64,000 bases of DNA from Haematobia irritans (taxonomy: Eukaryota; Arthropoda; Insecta; Diptera; Muscidae): positions 40,378,671-40,442,670 of the forward strand of contig NC_134399.1 in NCBI RefSeq assembly GCF_050003625.1, read 5' to 3'. The translations under genes and the position numbers were made by a program. Of the stretch, positions 21,796 to 32,465 are shown piece by piece. A model generated the notes under the pieces. It had not been told where the DNA came from. It searched no databases and saw nothing but the letters and a program-made list of their open reading frames with translations. Every line of letters begins with the position of its first letter. Position 1 is the first letter of the stretch.

Positions 21796-22495
21796 TGAGT
21801 CACGCGTGATTCACGCGAAGCCGTGAATGAAATTTAAACGAAATCTCGTGAATGAAATTTAAACGAAACCTCGTGAATGTGCGTGAACGGGATTTAAAAA
21901 AAATGTGTGGCGCGTGAGCGTGAGTAAAAATCAAATTGTGTTCATGATTGTGAGTGAGTAAACTTTCTCCGAAATCACGCTCCCGATAAAACTTTACTTT
22001 CACGATCCAACCCACGCTCACGATCCAACTCACACTCAAGATAAAATTCACGTTAACAATAAAATTCATATTCACGATAAAAATTCGCACTCACGGTAAA
22101 ACAGACACAAAAAGTCACAATCACGAACAAACTCACGTTCACGATTAAATTCAAGCTCACCGATTTTAATCACCTTTACATATTTAATCACGCTTAAGAT
22201 TTCAATAGCGTGAATCACGAGAAATTTCGTTAATTACCAGAATTTTATTGAGCCACGAAAATTGTCGTGTTCCGAAAATATTCGTGACTTACGAGATTTA
22301 TCGTGAATTACGAAAATTGTCGTGAATCGTGCGAAAGCGTGAGACATAAACATTGTTCATGTGTGAGCGTGTGCGAGTATGTCTTTTCATTTCGTGACCG
22401 TGAATTCCTACCCACATGGCATGCGTGAGTACAAATATTTCTTCGTGAATGTGTTTGAGCGTGATTGAAATTCCACTCACGCGCGCATCTAAGTA
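21796..22495. mobile_element. CGTGA-rich element, damaged copy nested in the piggyBac-like element
   Basis: Dense in CGTGAATC, CGTGAATG and TCACG words like the cleaner copy at 43619-44153. The right end ACTCACGCGCGCATC resembles that copy's GTCACGCGCACACCTC. The left end GAGTCACGCGTGATTCACGC lacks the outer GAGGTGTGCG. The minus-strand frames here (for example 21800-22090, 22298-22570) are readings of these short repeats, not genes. Confidence 0.7.
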
Positions 22496-23740
22496 TATAT
22501 TTACTGTAAAATAACAAAAAAACTTAACAAAAATCCAATAAAACGTAATACGTCTATCATTACAAAACAAAATAGTTTGTAGTCACAATTGCCCAAAGTT
22601 GCCTACAGGCAACATTCTCTACCGCCTAAACGAATGGGCGTGGCGATCCGAAATTTTGGCTAGACGCTTCTTAAATGACTTCAACATGATTAAAAGTAAA
22701 AAAAAAATTTTAGCGATACCTATAAAAATTCGGGGTCGAAAGGGTTAAGTATTTAAAATCATAAAATGTTCAATGTTTCAATGAAAAAAATTCGGTGGCA
22801 CAATTGCAGATCTCCGAACACTTCTTTCTTCTCTTAGTCTTGACAAAATTAATAGAGTAAAGTTCACTTATAAAAGAGAGAAAGAGAGAAATAACTATGA
22901 TAACTAGCGGTTCATACAGGTTTAAGAAAGTGCCATAATCACTAAGCTTAACATTGAGTTAGATTCATTATTATGAGAGGGAGGGAGAGAGAAAGAGTGT
23001 GAGAGATAAATCCCTTTGTATTACAAAGGCTTGATTTATCTATAACACACACAGCTACATTTTTTATATGTTTTTTGCATTTGATTGCATCATGTTCAAT
23101 GAAATTGTTCGATTTGTTCAACTTTCATAAACATTAAATCACTGTGTTTGTGGGATGATAATGAGGTTGCTTCTTTGTATTATTAAAAGAATCCAATATA
23201 TTCTTGAAATTTTGATGCACAGCTTAATATTCGGTTAGAAAAACATACTGAATCTAGATTCTTTCCAATTCATAATTTCGTATTGCAAATTTCAGGTAAA
23301 TAAGCAAATAATTAAATCAAGGTTTCTATAAAAGAAGTGAAAAACGTCTTTACTATTTCTGACATTCTCAATTATTTAAATATTTCAAATATTCTTTTCT
23401 CCCAATTTCATTGTTCATACGAAAAAAATTCGGTGGTATAGTTTAAATTATTTTTTTTGTATTTGTATTTTTTGTATTGTAGTTGTATATTTCCGATCAG
23501 TTCGTTCTTCTTTTACTATGGCCCAGCACATTTTAATATCCACTAATTTTCAGGGATATTCATGCTTATTTTTCACACAGAAAATATATAATCAATTTAC
23601 TTCAAGTTGATTATAGTTGGAATCGTAATAAATTTCTACTTTATATCACTAGAATAAAGTAGTTTCTTAAGATATGAAAAAGCTTCAAATGACAAATTTT
23701 AATTCGGCAGGACAAATATTTAACCAAGTAAAATTCTCTT

Positions 23741-23774
<34 letters not shown>

Positions 23775-24289
23775 TCTTTGTTTTAAACTTGCGGTTCACA
23801 CCAGGGATGGAAAATGCAGTACTATAGAACTTTTTTCAACACTTTTTCACCCTGGTCAGTACCGTAGTACCCCCGCGAATGATTTAGTACCTTTTGTGTA
23901 GACATTTTTGAGCCGATATCAGATATATGGTACAATAGTTTTGACAAAATATTTTAATATTTTGAGAAGGTCTTTAACAAACTTATTTGCTAATAGTCTT
24001 TTACAAATTTGGCAAAACAGACAAGTTCATGCGGGAAGAAAATCTCGATATTGTAAAAGCCATAGTCACAAATACGATTTGCTTGAATTTCAATAGTGTT
24101 TTAGTCGAAAAAGCACGTGATTCTATATTACTCTTCCACACGAAAACAATCTAGATAAGAAGTTATCGATCGCATTCTAAAATAATGCAAAACATTAGAA
24201 TCAATGTCGAAACATGAGACAAAAGTAATCTACCAAAATTTGGAGAAAAATTTAACAAACACTTTTATTTTGCAAAAATAAAGAAAATA

Positions 24290-25190
24290 TTGTCAAAATT
24301 TTATTTCTATAGGAAATTTTGTCAAAATTTTATTTCTATAGGAAATTTTGTCAAAATTTTATTTCTATATAAAATTTTGTCAAAATTTTATTTCTATAGG
24401 AAATTTTGTCAAAATTTTATTTCTATATATAATTTTGTCAAAATTTTATTTCTATAGAGAATTTTGTGAACATTTTATTTCTATAGAGAATTTCGTCAAC
24501 ATTTTATTTCTATAGAAAATTTTGTCAAAATTTTATTTCTATAGAAAATTTTGTCAAAATTTTATTTCTATAGAAAGTTTTGTCAACATTTTATTTCTAT
24601 AGAGAATTTTGTCAACATTTTATTTCTATAGAGAATTTTGTCAAAATTTTATTTCTATAGAAAATTTTGTTAAAATTTTATTTCTATAAAAAATTTTGTC
24701 AAAATTTTATTTTTATAGAGAAATTTGTCAACATTTTATTTCTATAGAGAATTTTGTCAAAATTTTATTTATATCGAAAATTGTGTCAAAATTTTATTTC
24801 TATAAAAAATTTTGTCAAAATTTTATTTTTATAGAAAATTTTGTCAAAATTTTATTTCTTTCTTTTTATTTATTATTTCTTATTTATTTGTCAAAATTTT
24901 ATTTTTATAAAAAATTTTGTCAAAATTTTATTTCTATAGAAAATGTTGTCAAAATTTTATTTTTATAGAAAATTGTGTCAAAATTTTATTTTTATAGAAA
25001 ATTTTGTCAAAATTTTATATCTATAGAGAATTTTGTCAACATTTTATTTCTATAGTAAATTTTGTCAAAATTTTATTTTTATAGAAAATTTTGTAAAAAT
25101 TTTATTTTTATAGAAAATTTTGTCAAAATTTTATATCTATAGAAAATTTTGTCAAAATTTTATTTCTATAGAAAATTTAAATTTCATTTA
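24290..25190 (+). repeat. Large 29-bp satellite array
   Basis: About 30 copies of TTTCTATAGAAAATTTTGTC plus AAAATTTTA (29 bp; for example ATAG at 24541 and 24570), with one disturbed patch near 24855-24890. Each unit carries the TTTCTATAGAAA palindrome. Frames such as 24696-24968 are the satellite read in phase. Not a CRISPR: there are no unique spacers and the unit is contiguous. Confidence 0.97.
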
Positions 25191-25520
25191 ATTTTATTGT
25201 TGTTTTTGATCTCAGCTTAAAGCCATGCATTGACTAAACTACAAGTGTAGCTTAACCAACAGAGGAGGTTCAAGTGTAGTTCACTTTGGGTTGAGTGAAT
25301 TACCCGAATTTATTCTGATAATTGGTTGATAGTTTTGCTGCAAGTAGAGGATGCCGATGAGGAATGTGGTAATTCCGAAACAGCTGTACATCCAGTCTAT
25401 AGGGCTTTGCCCAAATAAATTTGACAAGCATACTTTTCCTCTGTTGGTTAAGCTGAGATCAAAAACAACAATAACGATTGAAGAGAAGCCAACAATAACA
25501 AACAAAATGAACATTTAATT
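25187..25520. mobile_element. Foldback insertion within the 29-bp satellite
   Basis: A perfect 26-bp inverted repeat lies at 25195-25220 and 25448-25473 (core TTTTTGATCTCAGCTTAA), plus a perfect 17-bp one at 25250-25266 and 25437-25453 (GCTTAACCAACAGAGGA). On the right the two arms overlap at the GCTTAA word. On the left they are parted by about 30 bp and the word AGCTTAA is doubled. Satellite units resume directly after it, so it interrupted the array. Confidence 0.8.
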
Positions 25521-26080
25521 TCTATAGAAAATTTTGTCAAACATTTTTTTTTTTATATCCAGAGAAAATTTATGTAGTACCATAAAATAGAGCTGTGGCA
25601 GCCGCGATTACAAAACTGCGAATATAAGACTACAAAAAAATTTTTAAATTTAGGAGTTGGCAAACAAAATTTTATTTTCTTTAAAATTCAATTTAAGGGA
25701 GCTCTTGACAATAATCTTCCAATGGAATTTTTGTTAAAATTTAGTGAAAAGTACTTTTTCACTCAGAAAAGTACCCTTTTTGTACTTTCTTAAAAATTGT
25801 ATTTCCCATCCCTGGTTCACACACGGTTTAGAAAGAGTTCCATAATCACAAAGCTTAATATTGATATTCACTGATAAGAGAGAGAGAGAGAGAGAGAAGG
25901 GGAGAAATAAACCCGTTTATATTAAAACTAGCGGTTAATCCGCAATTAAGAAAGAGTTCCAAAACTTAATATTAAGTCGAGTAAAATTCATTGATAAGAG
26001 AGAGAGAGAGAGAGATAGAGAGAAATTGCTTTTTATTATAATACAATGATGGTATGTCTATAACACACAGCTACTTCGAT

Positions 26081-27922
26081 CTGTTTTTCTATAATTCGAT
26101 CATGGCCATTTGAAACATAGGAGGTGTCCCTCACTCTTGTGATATATAATGGAAAACTCAATCAGCTTTATTTAAGTCATAAACTAATTATTGTCTGTCG
26201 TTGGCGTGAAATTCAAAAACATCTGATTTTCTTTACTATAAATTCAGCTGTTTCAAACGCTAAAAATTCATTCGACATAGAGAAGCAGGTCATTAATCGT
26301 AGTTATAGCAAAACAACAAAAAAAATCTACATTATTTAAATAAGTGACTGCGAGCACTTTATTATCGGCTTCTTTGCTATCTACTCAACTATGTTCTGTT
26401 CGCAAAGATTTGAATAAACTGCAAACAAATTTCGCATGTTGCAATTTTTGTTAGCTTCTCGAATATATATTTTTTGTTTGTTTTTCATTTCTTTCATTAT
26501 GAAATCATAGAAAAACACGTAATATAATTCCGACATGACCTACATGCTCATATCCCGATATGAACGCTCATTTTCATAATTCTTTTAGTCTTTCGTTTGA
26601 TATTCAAACAAAAGCAGCGTAGAGAATTTCATGTCGAGAATTGAGTTGAGGCGGAGGTGTTGATGCCTTTGCACTGAGTTCTTTTATTTATTTTGCATAA
26701 AACGCAAAAAAAATCTCAAACTAGAGAAAATGTATATGGTGTTTGATCAATTGTAAATTAAGTATAAGTGAGCGGACTATAGACTGGATGCGTATTCATA
26801 GCAGATTGGTAGGAGTGAACTTAAAAAGGTTAAATTAAAATGGCAATCATTTTATATATAACCTACCCTACTTTACTTAAGTTAAATTAGATGAGGTTTT
26901 TGTGCATATGATTTATGAGTAAAATTATTGTCGGAAACATAGTTTGAGTAGCTAATTTTTACAGTTTACGACGGACCATCGTTTCACTTTCGTGACAATT
27001 AAAATTAATATTTGTTTGTGTTTACAATCGATTTTTTTTTTCTACCAGAAACAAAAACGCATCTATTATTAATGTATTGCAAACATCTGAATGATTCTCT
27101 ACCATCACTCCAACATTGCATCTACAAAGGTTTTCAAACTAAAGTAGATTGTTTAACGAGTATACAAAAAACTAGCCAGCTAAAGTGCTAAAGTTGAAGT
27201 TAAAACGCATCCCATGTTAAAATATGTCTAGGGGCAAGCCTCTGGTGCTGGTGATGTCCAAGGGAATTCCTGGTGCAATAGCGGTAGATGCTCAGGGTAT
27301 ATACACTTCCTTTTCACGACATTGCAACAGACTCAAGCCGAAGAGGGAGGCAGCATTTAACGAAATGTGTATACCTTCATGTTGAAAGTTCAAAAAATCC
27401 ATGGTGACATTCTTGTTGCTTTTCAACTTCAACAATCTGCTTACAAAAATTGGACTAAGTGAATTTATTTTAACTTTATTGAAATAGTTGACGTGTATAT
27501 TCGAAGAATTTGTAAAACATGGAAAGGAGTTTAGAACTATGTTCAAAGTTATTTAATATCTTAGTGTAAAGTTAAAATGAATTACAAAAAACAACAGTTA
27601 TCATTAGATGTAAAATAAAAATACTAACTTAAAAAAATGCTGTATTTTTATAATGAATATTTTTAATATATTACAAACCAATATGTATTAATTTAATTTT
27701 ATTTATGGTTTTAGAATAAAACGATCCGCACCGAAAATTTTTCATAGGAGCTTATTGGACATGCCGATTAAGGAATTGGTATTATGTACAAAGTTATTAA
27801 AAAGAACATGGAAGATACCAAGCAATACAAGCCTGACTATACACATGTTTATCGCTGGCTAATTCGAATTTCCATAGCCTTCAGTATAGATTTGGAGGGG
27901 TGAGAGGATTCATTTTTGGTCC
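26081..27922. other. No feature recognised
   Basis: Single-copy DNA. Frames at 26124 (plus) and 27292 (minus) show no family resemblance. Confidence 0.55.
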
Positions 27923-27924
27923 TA

Positions 27925-29155
27925 AAGGGTGATACGGTCAAAACCCCTCCTTTTGAAGATGTGTGTGTGTGTGTGTAGAATGTTGCTCCTATTTTGATTT
28001 TGGAATTCACTCTTCAGTTGTCAAAATGCCGTCCAAGCAAGAAGAGCAGCGTATCAAAATTTTGCTCGCGCATTGCGAAAATCCGAGCTACTCGCACGCA
28101 AAGCTGGCAAAATCGCTAAAAGCTGCCAAATCAATCGTTACAAATGTAATTAAAGTGTTTGGGGAACGTTTGTCGACAACCAGGAAGTCTGGATCGGGGG
28201 GAAATCGAAAACCGGAAGGCGCTGAGATGACAAAGAGAGTTGCCGGTAGTTTCAAGCGAAACCCTAACCTCTCTCTCCGAGATGCCGCAAATAAGCTGGG
28301 TGTATCGTCTACAACCGTGCATCGAGCCAAAAAGCGAGCCGGACTATCGACTTACAAGAAGGTAGTGACTCCAAATCGCGATGATAAACAAAATACGACG
28401 GCCAAAGCGCGATCCCGGAGGCTGTACACGACGATGCTGACGAAGTTTGACTGCGTGGTAATGGACGACGAAACCTACGTCAAAGCCGACTACAGCAGCT
28501 TAAACGGTAAAAGGAAGGGGAAAGGTAGCAGATATTTTCAAGCACATAAAACTGTCAAAGTTCGCAAACAAATATCTGGTTTGGCAAGCCATCTGTACCT
28601 GTGGCTTGAAAAGCGGCATTTTCATAGCTTCCGGGACTGTCAACCAAGAAATTTACGTGAAAGAGTGTTTGAATAAACGTCTGCTGCCTTTCCTGAAGAA
28701 ACACGGTTGATCCGTACTGTTTTGGCCGGATTTGGCATCTTGCCATTATGGTAAAAAGGCCATGGAGTGGTACGCCGCCAACAACGTGCAGGTGGTTCCC
28801 AAGGACAAGAACCCTCCCAACACGCCAGAGCTCCGCCCAATTGAGAAATACTGGGCTATTGTCAAGCGAAACCTAAAGAAGACCAAAAACTGCTAGGGAC
28901 GAGCTGCAGTTCAAGGCAAACTGGCTTTCTGCGGCGAAGAAGGTGGACAAGGCGGCTGTACAAAATCTGATGGCAGGTGTCAAGCGTGAGGCCCGGCAAT
29001 TCGGATTTGGAAAAGCGAAAGCCTAACTGAATATTTTTCCTGAATTTTATACTAATTGAACTTGAAAAAGAAATTTAATTTGATTTTTAAATTAAACGAT
29101 TTCACCGATTTACACGCGTTTTCCCTTGACCAAATTTTGACCGTATCAGCATTTA
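27925..29155 (+). mobile_element. DD37E (ITmD37E-type) transposon, broken
   Basis: The 5' end AAGGGTGATACGGTCAAAAC lies after TA (27923-27924). The 3' end carries the inverse, TTTTGACCGTATCAGC, close to TATA at 29153-29156, with the outermost bases diverged. A TG microsatellite (27959-27978) sits in the 5' UTR. It encodes one damaged transposase. The 37-residue spacing of its last two catalytic residues identifies the family first described in mosquitoes. Confidence 0.85.
28026..29026 (+). pseudogene. DD37E transposase pseudogene
   Basis: From ATG at 28026 (MPSKQEEQRIKILLAHCE) it covers an N-terminal helix-turn-helix region and a second one (LSLRDAANKLGVSSTTVHRA, about residues 80-100), then the catalytic domain: first Asp in CVVMDDETYVK, second in LFWPDLASCHYGKKA, third position Glu in LRPIEKYWAIVKR, with 37 residues between the last two. 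The C-terminus ends ...GFGKAKA before TAA at 29024-29026. Damage: a frameshift near 28560 (KTVKV then KFANKYLVW), a TGA near 28708, and a further stop/shift near 28892. All three catalytic residues survive. Intact relatives are about 330-350 residues. Confidence 0.88.
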
Positions 29156-29156
29156 T

Positions 29157-32000
29157 ATGCAAACTTCTTATGGAAATGATAGGCTCGAATTATTCTTCCC
29201 AAAATTAACCATTTTTCACCAACACTTATTTTTATATTATTAAGAAGAAAATTTTCATACGATAGCCAAAAATATCAATAATTAACTCTGGCATGGATAA
29301 TATGGCCGTGATTTGGAGCCAATGATGTTTCCTCTACTTTTAGTTAATTTTCCTTATGATAAGGAGCCATTTCGTAAATGGTACCAGGTCATAACATTTT
29401 CCTATTTTTTAACAACGCATTGTGAATATCTGAAAAAGGGGAGTGCAAATTATTATGTACAAGTTTGCCTGTTTTTATGGAAATTTCGATAAATTTATGC
29501 AAATATACAAATTCATAGTACGCTCCAATAGCTTTTCTATTTCTCTAATCAGCTTTATCTAATTAAGAAAAGTAAAAAAAAAATTCCTATTTTCATTTGT
29601 TATAGTTTTGCAATGTTCCCAATCGCATCTTCAGTTATTCAATTAGACAGTCATCCCATTGAAGGACCTTCGTGAATATCTACCTTCAGCAAAATTCTTT
29701 GTTTAGAATTTCTGTGAATTTTAATGTCCATCAGTTTGACATGACAACTTAATTTTGCCATTTGAAAAACTTCACAAAAGTGTAACTGTATAATTGAAAT
29801 AATTATAGCATTCGACATTTAATTAAATTTCATTAAAGCTAGCCACTTGAACAGTTTATAAGTACTCAAAGACCTCGCCCCTCCCTCTGCATACCCTCAT
29901 ACCAAAAGACTAACTGTCGAGATGACTGACATTTGCCTTGCCAAATAACAAGAAATTTTTGGTAAACATTAGGGGGATCCACATAGGGCAAAGTTTAATG
30001 TCAATTTTGCAGTCATAACCATGTATTTGTAATGAATGCCAGCATCTAGCTAAACTTCTAAATGAAAACTTAGAAAAAGGAAACTTTTCATCTCCGACCT
30101 CATCCCCCCGAAAAATGAACCCCAGGTATAATTTCCAAAATTATTTATTCATTACAAAATGCTGTAAGCAAATAATGACGATGATGGGAAGAGATATACA
30201 CATAGAATAATTTGAGATTTGGATTAACTCAAATTGGTTTTCTTCTATTGCATACGATATTTCTAATAACAATTGCCAAATATAAGTTAAAATTTTATTT
30301 TGAATTTATAGTTGTTTTCATCTATGACGGGTTCAAGATCAATGTGTGTATTCCAAATCAGTAACACTCATTGAATATAGATATAATAACACACTCTCTC
30401 TCTCTCTCCCCTTCTCACACTTTTTATACTAGCACATGTATTATTCTCAAAACCCACTTTCTCTTCTTCACATAGCTTTATTGTAATTAGAGTGAGTCAA
30501 AACATACTAACACTCACTCTCGCTAATTGCTCTTCACATGTAGAGAATATAAATACTATCCAATGGTATTTGAGATTTAATGAAAAAGTCAATGATTTGA
30601 CAGTCCTCTCAGTTAGGACGCGAAGCCACGATCATCTGTATTAGAGCCAGCTGTACGATTTCACATATGTCTGATGTGCATATTCATTCTATTTTTCTAA
30701 TTAAAAGACAGTGTTTTATTTATTTTCGTTGTATAAAACCCTTTGGAAAATGTATTTCTGAATGTGTTTTTATTTCATTTCTTTTTCTTTTTTTGTAGAA
30801 AAATTAGAGTTTATTATTGTTTTGAGGGAAACCAGAGTTTATTGCTTATTTTTTGTTCAGTGCTGTATACATAAATGTTTGCTAAAACAATAAAGTTGTA
30901 CAACATGAAGCATATGGCAAATGTCTCCCCGTCACCATAACCAACATCATCATCATCATCATCGTCATCAACATTAACCGAAGGAGCTGTGTAAGGAAGA
31001 TATCAAAAATCATCCATGCAATCTTCCTTCATATTTTCCTTTTGAAACTCCCAACCATAAGATTTGAAGACAAATGACTATTGTCTTCATAGCTGACACA
31101 GGTAAGAGTCAGCCAGGAGCAAGCAAGCAGCAGCAGCAGCCATATACGCATAAACAAAGACCAAAAACACAAAACATAAGGCACCTGCAACGAAAATAAT
31201 GACGATGACGATGGCAGCGGTGGTAATGCTGCTGGCGAAAGACAAACGCCAATGTTTAAACAAAAATATGAGGCAAACAAAAAACATTTTTTGTTTTACT
31301 TCCTGTGGAAATTTATGGACCAAAAACACCAGCATTTGAGATGCCAAAAACACAAATTTCCTGAGACGAAGGAAGAGCACAACACAGTGCTCACCAATAC
31401 GAACGCATTGTACGATGATGATTAAAGGACTCAATGTGAATTTGTGAAATGTCTTTTCCGTTTTCAAATATAAATTATCGCATGAGAAAGTGCAATGTGC
31501 CCACTGTATTTTATGTCCTAGAAATAAGCTATAAACTTCTCATTGAACAGACACCTGATACTTTTTTTTACAATTTACTATTATTGATATCAATGGCAGT
31601 TAATAAGGAGAAAATGAAAAAAAACTCTAGGGAAAAATATGGGGTCTCACCAAAAAAGTATTAAAATCATTGATAAAAATATGAATAACATATAATAAAA
31701 AGGATCAAGAAGCTTATATTTTAAAAACCATCGTTAATATTTTATTACACATAAGTAATTTTGAAATTTAAGAGTTTTTTCATTGATCGATGTTAATAAC
31801 CATTGTGTGGTTTCTATAATGAATTAAAAATATCAAATATTTTTATGTTAAAAAGAATTCAATTTAAATTCAAATAAGTAAACATTTTGTTCGAAGAAGG
31901 AGTATAGTGCGATTTCTCAAAAAAAAAAAAAAATGAATAATGAAATTAAGCCAATTTAAATTAAAATAGGGAAAATTTTATTAATTTTAATTAAATCAAA
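29157..32000. other. No gene recognised; microsatellites
   Basis: Single-copy DNA with a CT run (about 30394-30409), ATC repeats (about 30945-30963) and a CAG run (about 31126-31139). The 126- and 83-codon minus frames at 31087-31467 and 31029-31280 overlap one another, are rich in Phe/Leu/Val from simple sequence, and resemble no family. Confidence 0.55.
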
Positions 32001-32465
32001 TATATACGGCTGTAAGTTCGGCCGGGCCGAATCTTATGTACCCTCCACCATGGATTGCGTAAAAATTTCTACTAATGATTATGAGTGTGGTAATGCTTAC
32101 CGATGGCCAGGTGTCTTAAAACTTCTTAACACCGTCTTCTAAATTGTAAGTTAGTCCATTTGTGGTATATATTAGGCAAAAAAAAATTTATATATAGGAA
32201 GTCTACAAATAATTACGAACCGATATGAACTTTTGCGCGGTAATTAGAGAGCTAGAATTGAAATATGGAGGTCGCTTTATGTGGGGGCTATATACAATTA
32301 TGAACCGATGGACCAATTTTTGTGTGATTGAGGATCGGTTTATCTGAGGGCTATATATATCTATAGACCGATAATGACCAAGTTTGGCATGGCTGTTAGA
32401 GGCCACATACTAACACAATGTACCAAATTTCAATGGAATCGGATGAAGTTTGCTCCTAAACTAAT
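32001..32465 (+). mobile_element. DINE-like element, 5' fragment
   Basis: Starts TATATACGGCTGTAAGTTCG, then a degraded hairpin TTCGGCC-G-GGCCGAA and TACCCTCCACCAT. Two to three diverged 153-bp-type units follow. The conserved 3' block with the GTCY microsatellite is absent, so the copy is truncated at about 32465. Confidence 0.85.

Larger units (their letters stand above)
21089..22747. mobile_element. piggyBac-like non-autonomous element (TTAA flanks)
   Basis: TTAA at 21089-21092 and 22744-22747 bounds an element starting CCCTTTCGACCC and ending GGGTCGAAAGGG, a perfect 12-bp inverted repeat. TTAA duplication together with CCCTTT ends is the hallmark of the piggyBac superfamily. A palindromic word AAGTTGCCTGTGGGCAACTT occurs near 21112 and 21468 and in variant form near 22596. 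No transposase is visible. About 700 bp of it is a nested element (21796-22495). Confidence 0.85.
23794..25822. mobile_element. hAT-like non-autonomous element with 8-bp target duplication
   Basis: GTTCACAC at 23794-23801 and 25815-25822 bounds a 2,013-bp element starting CAGGGATGGAAAATGCA and ending TGTATTTCCCATCCCTG. An 8-bp duplication and CAGGG-type ends are characteristic of the hAT superfamily. No transposase is present; the centre is a 29-bp satellite (24290-25190) followed by a foldback insert (about 25187-25520). It sits inside the GA-rich module. Confidence 0.88.
22785..26080. repeat. Duplicated GA-rich module, second copy split by a hAT-like element
   Basis: The order ATTCGGTGG, CTTCTTTC/CTTCTTTT, (GA)n, ACTAGCGGTT, AAGAAAGWG-CCATAATCAC, AAGCTTAA, (GA)n, CTATAACACACA-CAGCTAC occurs at about 22785-23070 and again at 23421-23801 plus 25815-26080. 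Within the second copy the (GA)n plus AAGAGTTCC-like unit is repeated three times. GA tracts lie at about 23744-23772, 25879-25900 and 25998-26016. Confidence 0.75.

Noticed and set aside
21800..22570. His/Arg-rich minus-strand frames as zinc-binding or toxin-like peptides
   Set aside because: They are translations of CGTGA/TCACG repeats in a decayed MITE.
22849..22965. GA-rich module as tandem ancient SINEs (ATAAGAGAGA and AAGCTTAA resemble SINE words)
   Set aside because: Only two short words agree and the text between them does not; I cannot separate it from chance.
24290..25190. CRISPR-like array
   Set aside because: Units are contiguous 29-bp repeats without unique spacers, in insect DNA, inside a hAT-like element.
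25281..25514. 77-codon minus-strand frame as a gene
   Set aside because: Lies wholly within the foldback insertion and uses its inverted arm. No family resemblance.
31029..31467. Overlapping minus-strand frames as membrane proteins
   Set aside because: Hydrophobic content comes from simple repeats (CAG, GCA, GAT tracts); two overlapping frames look equally good, which argues against either.
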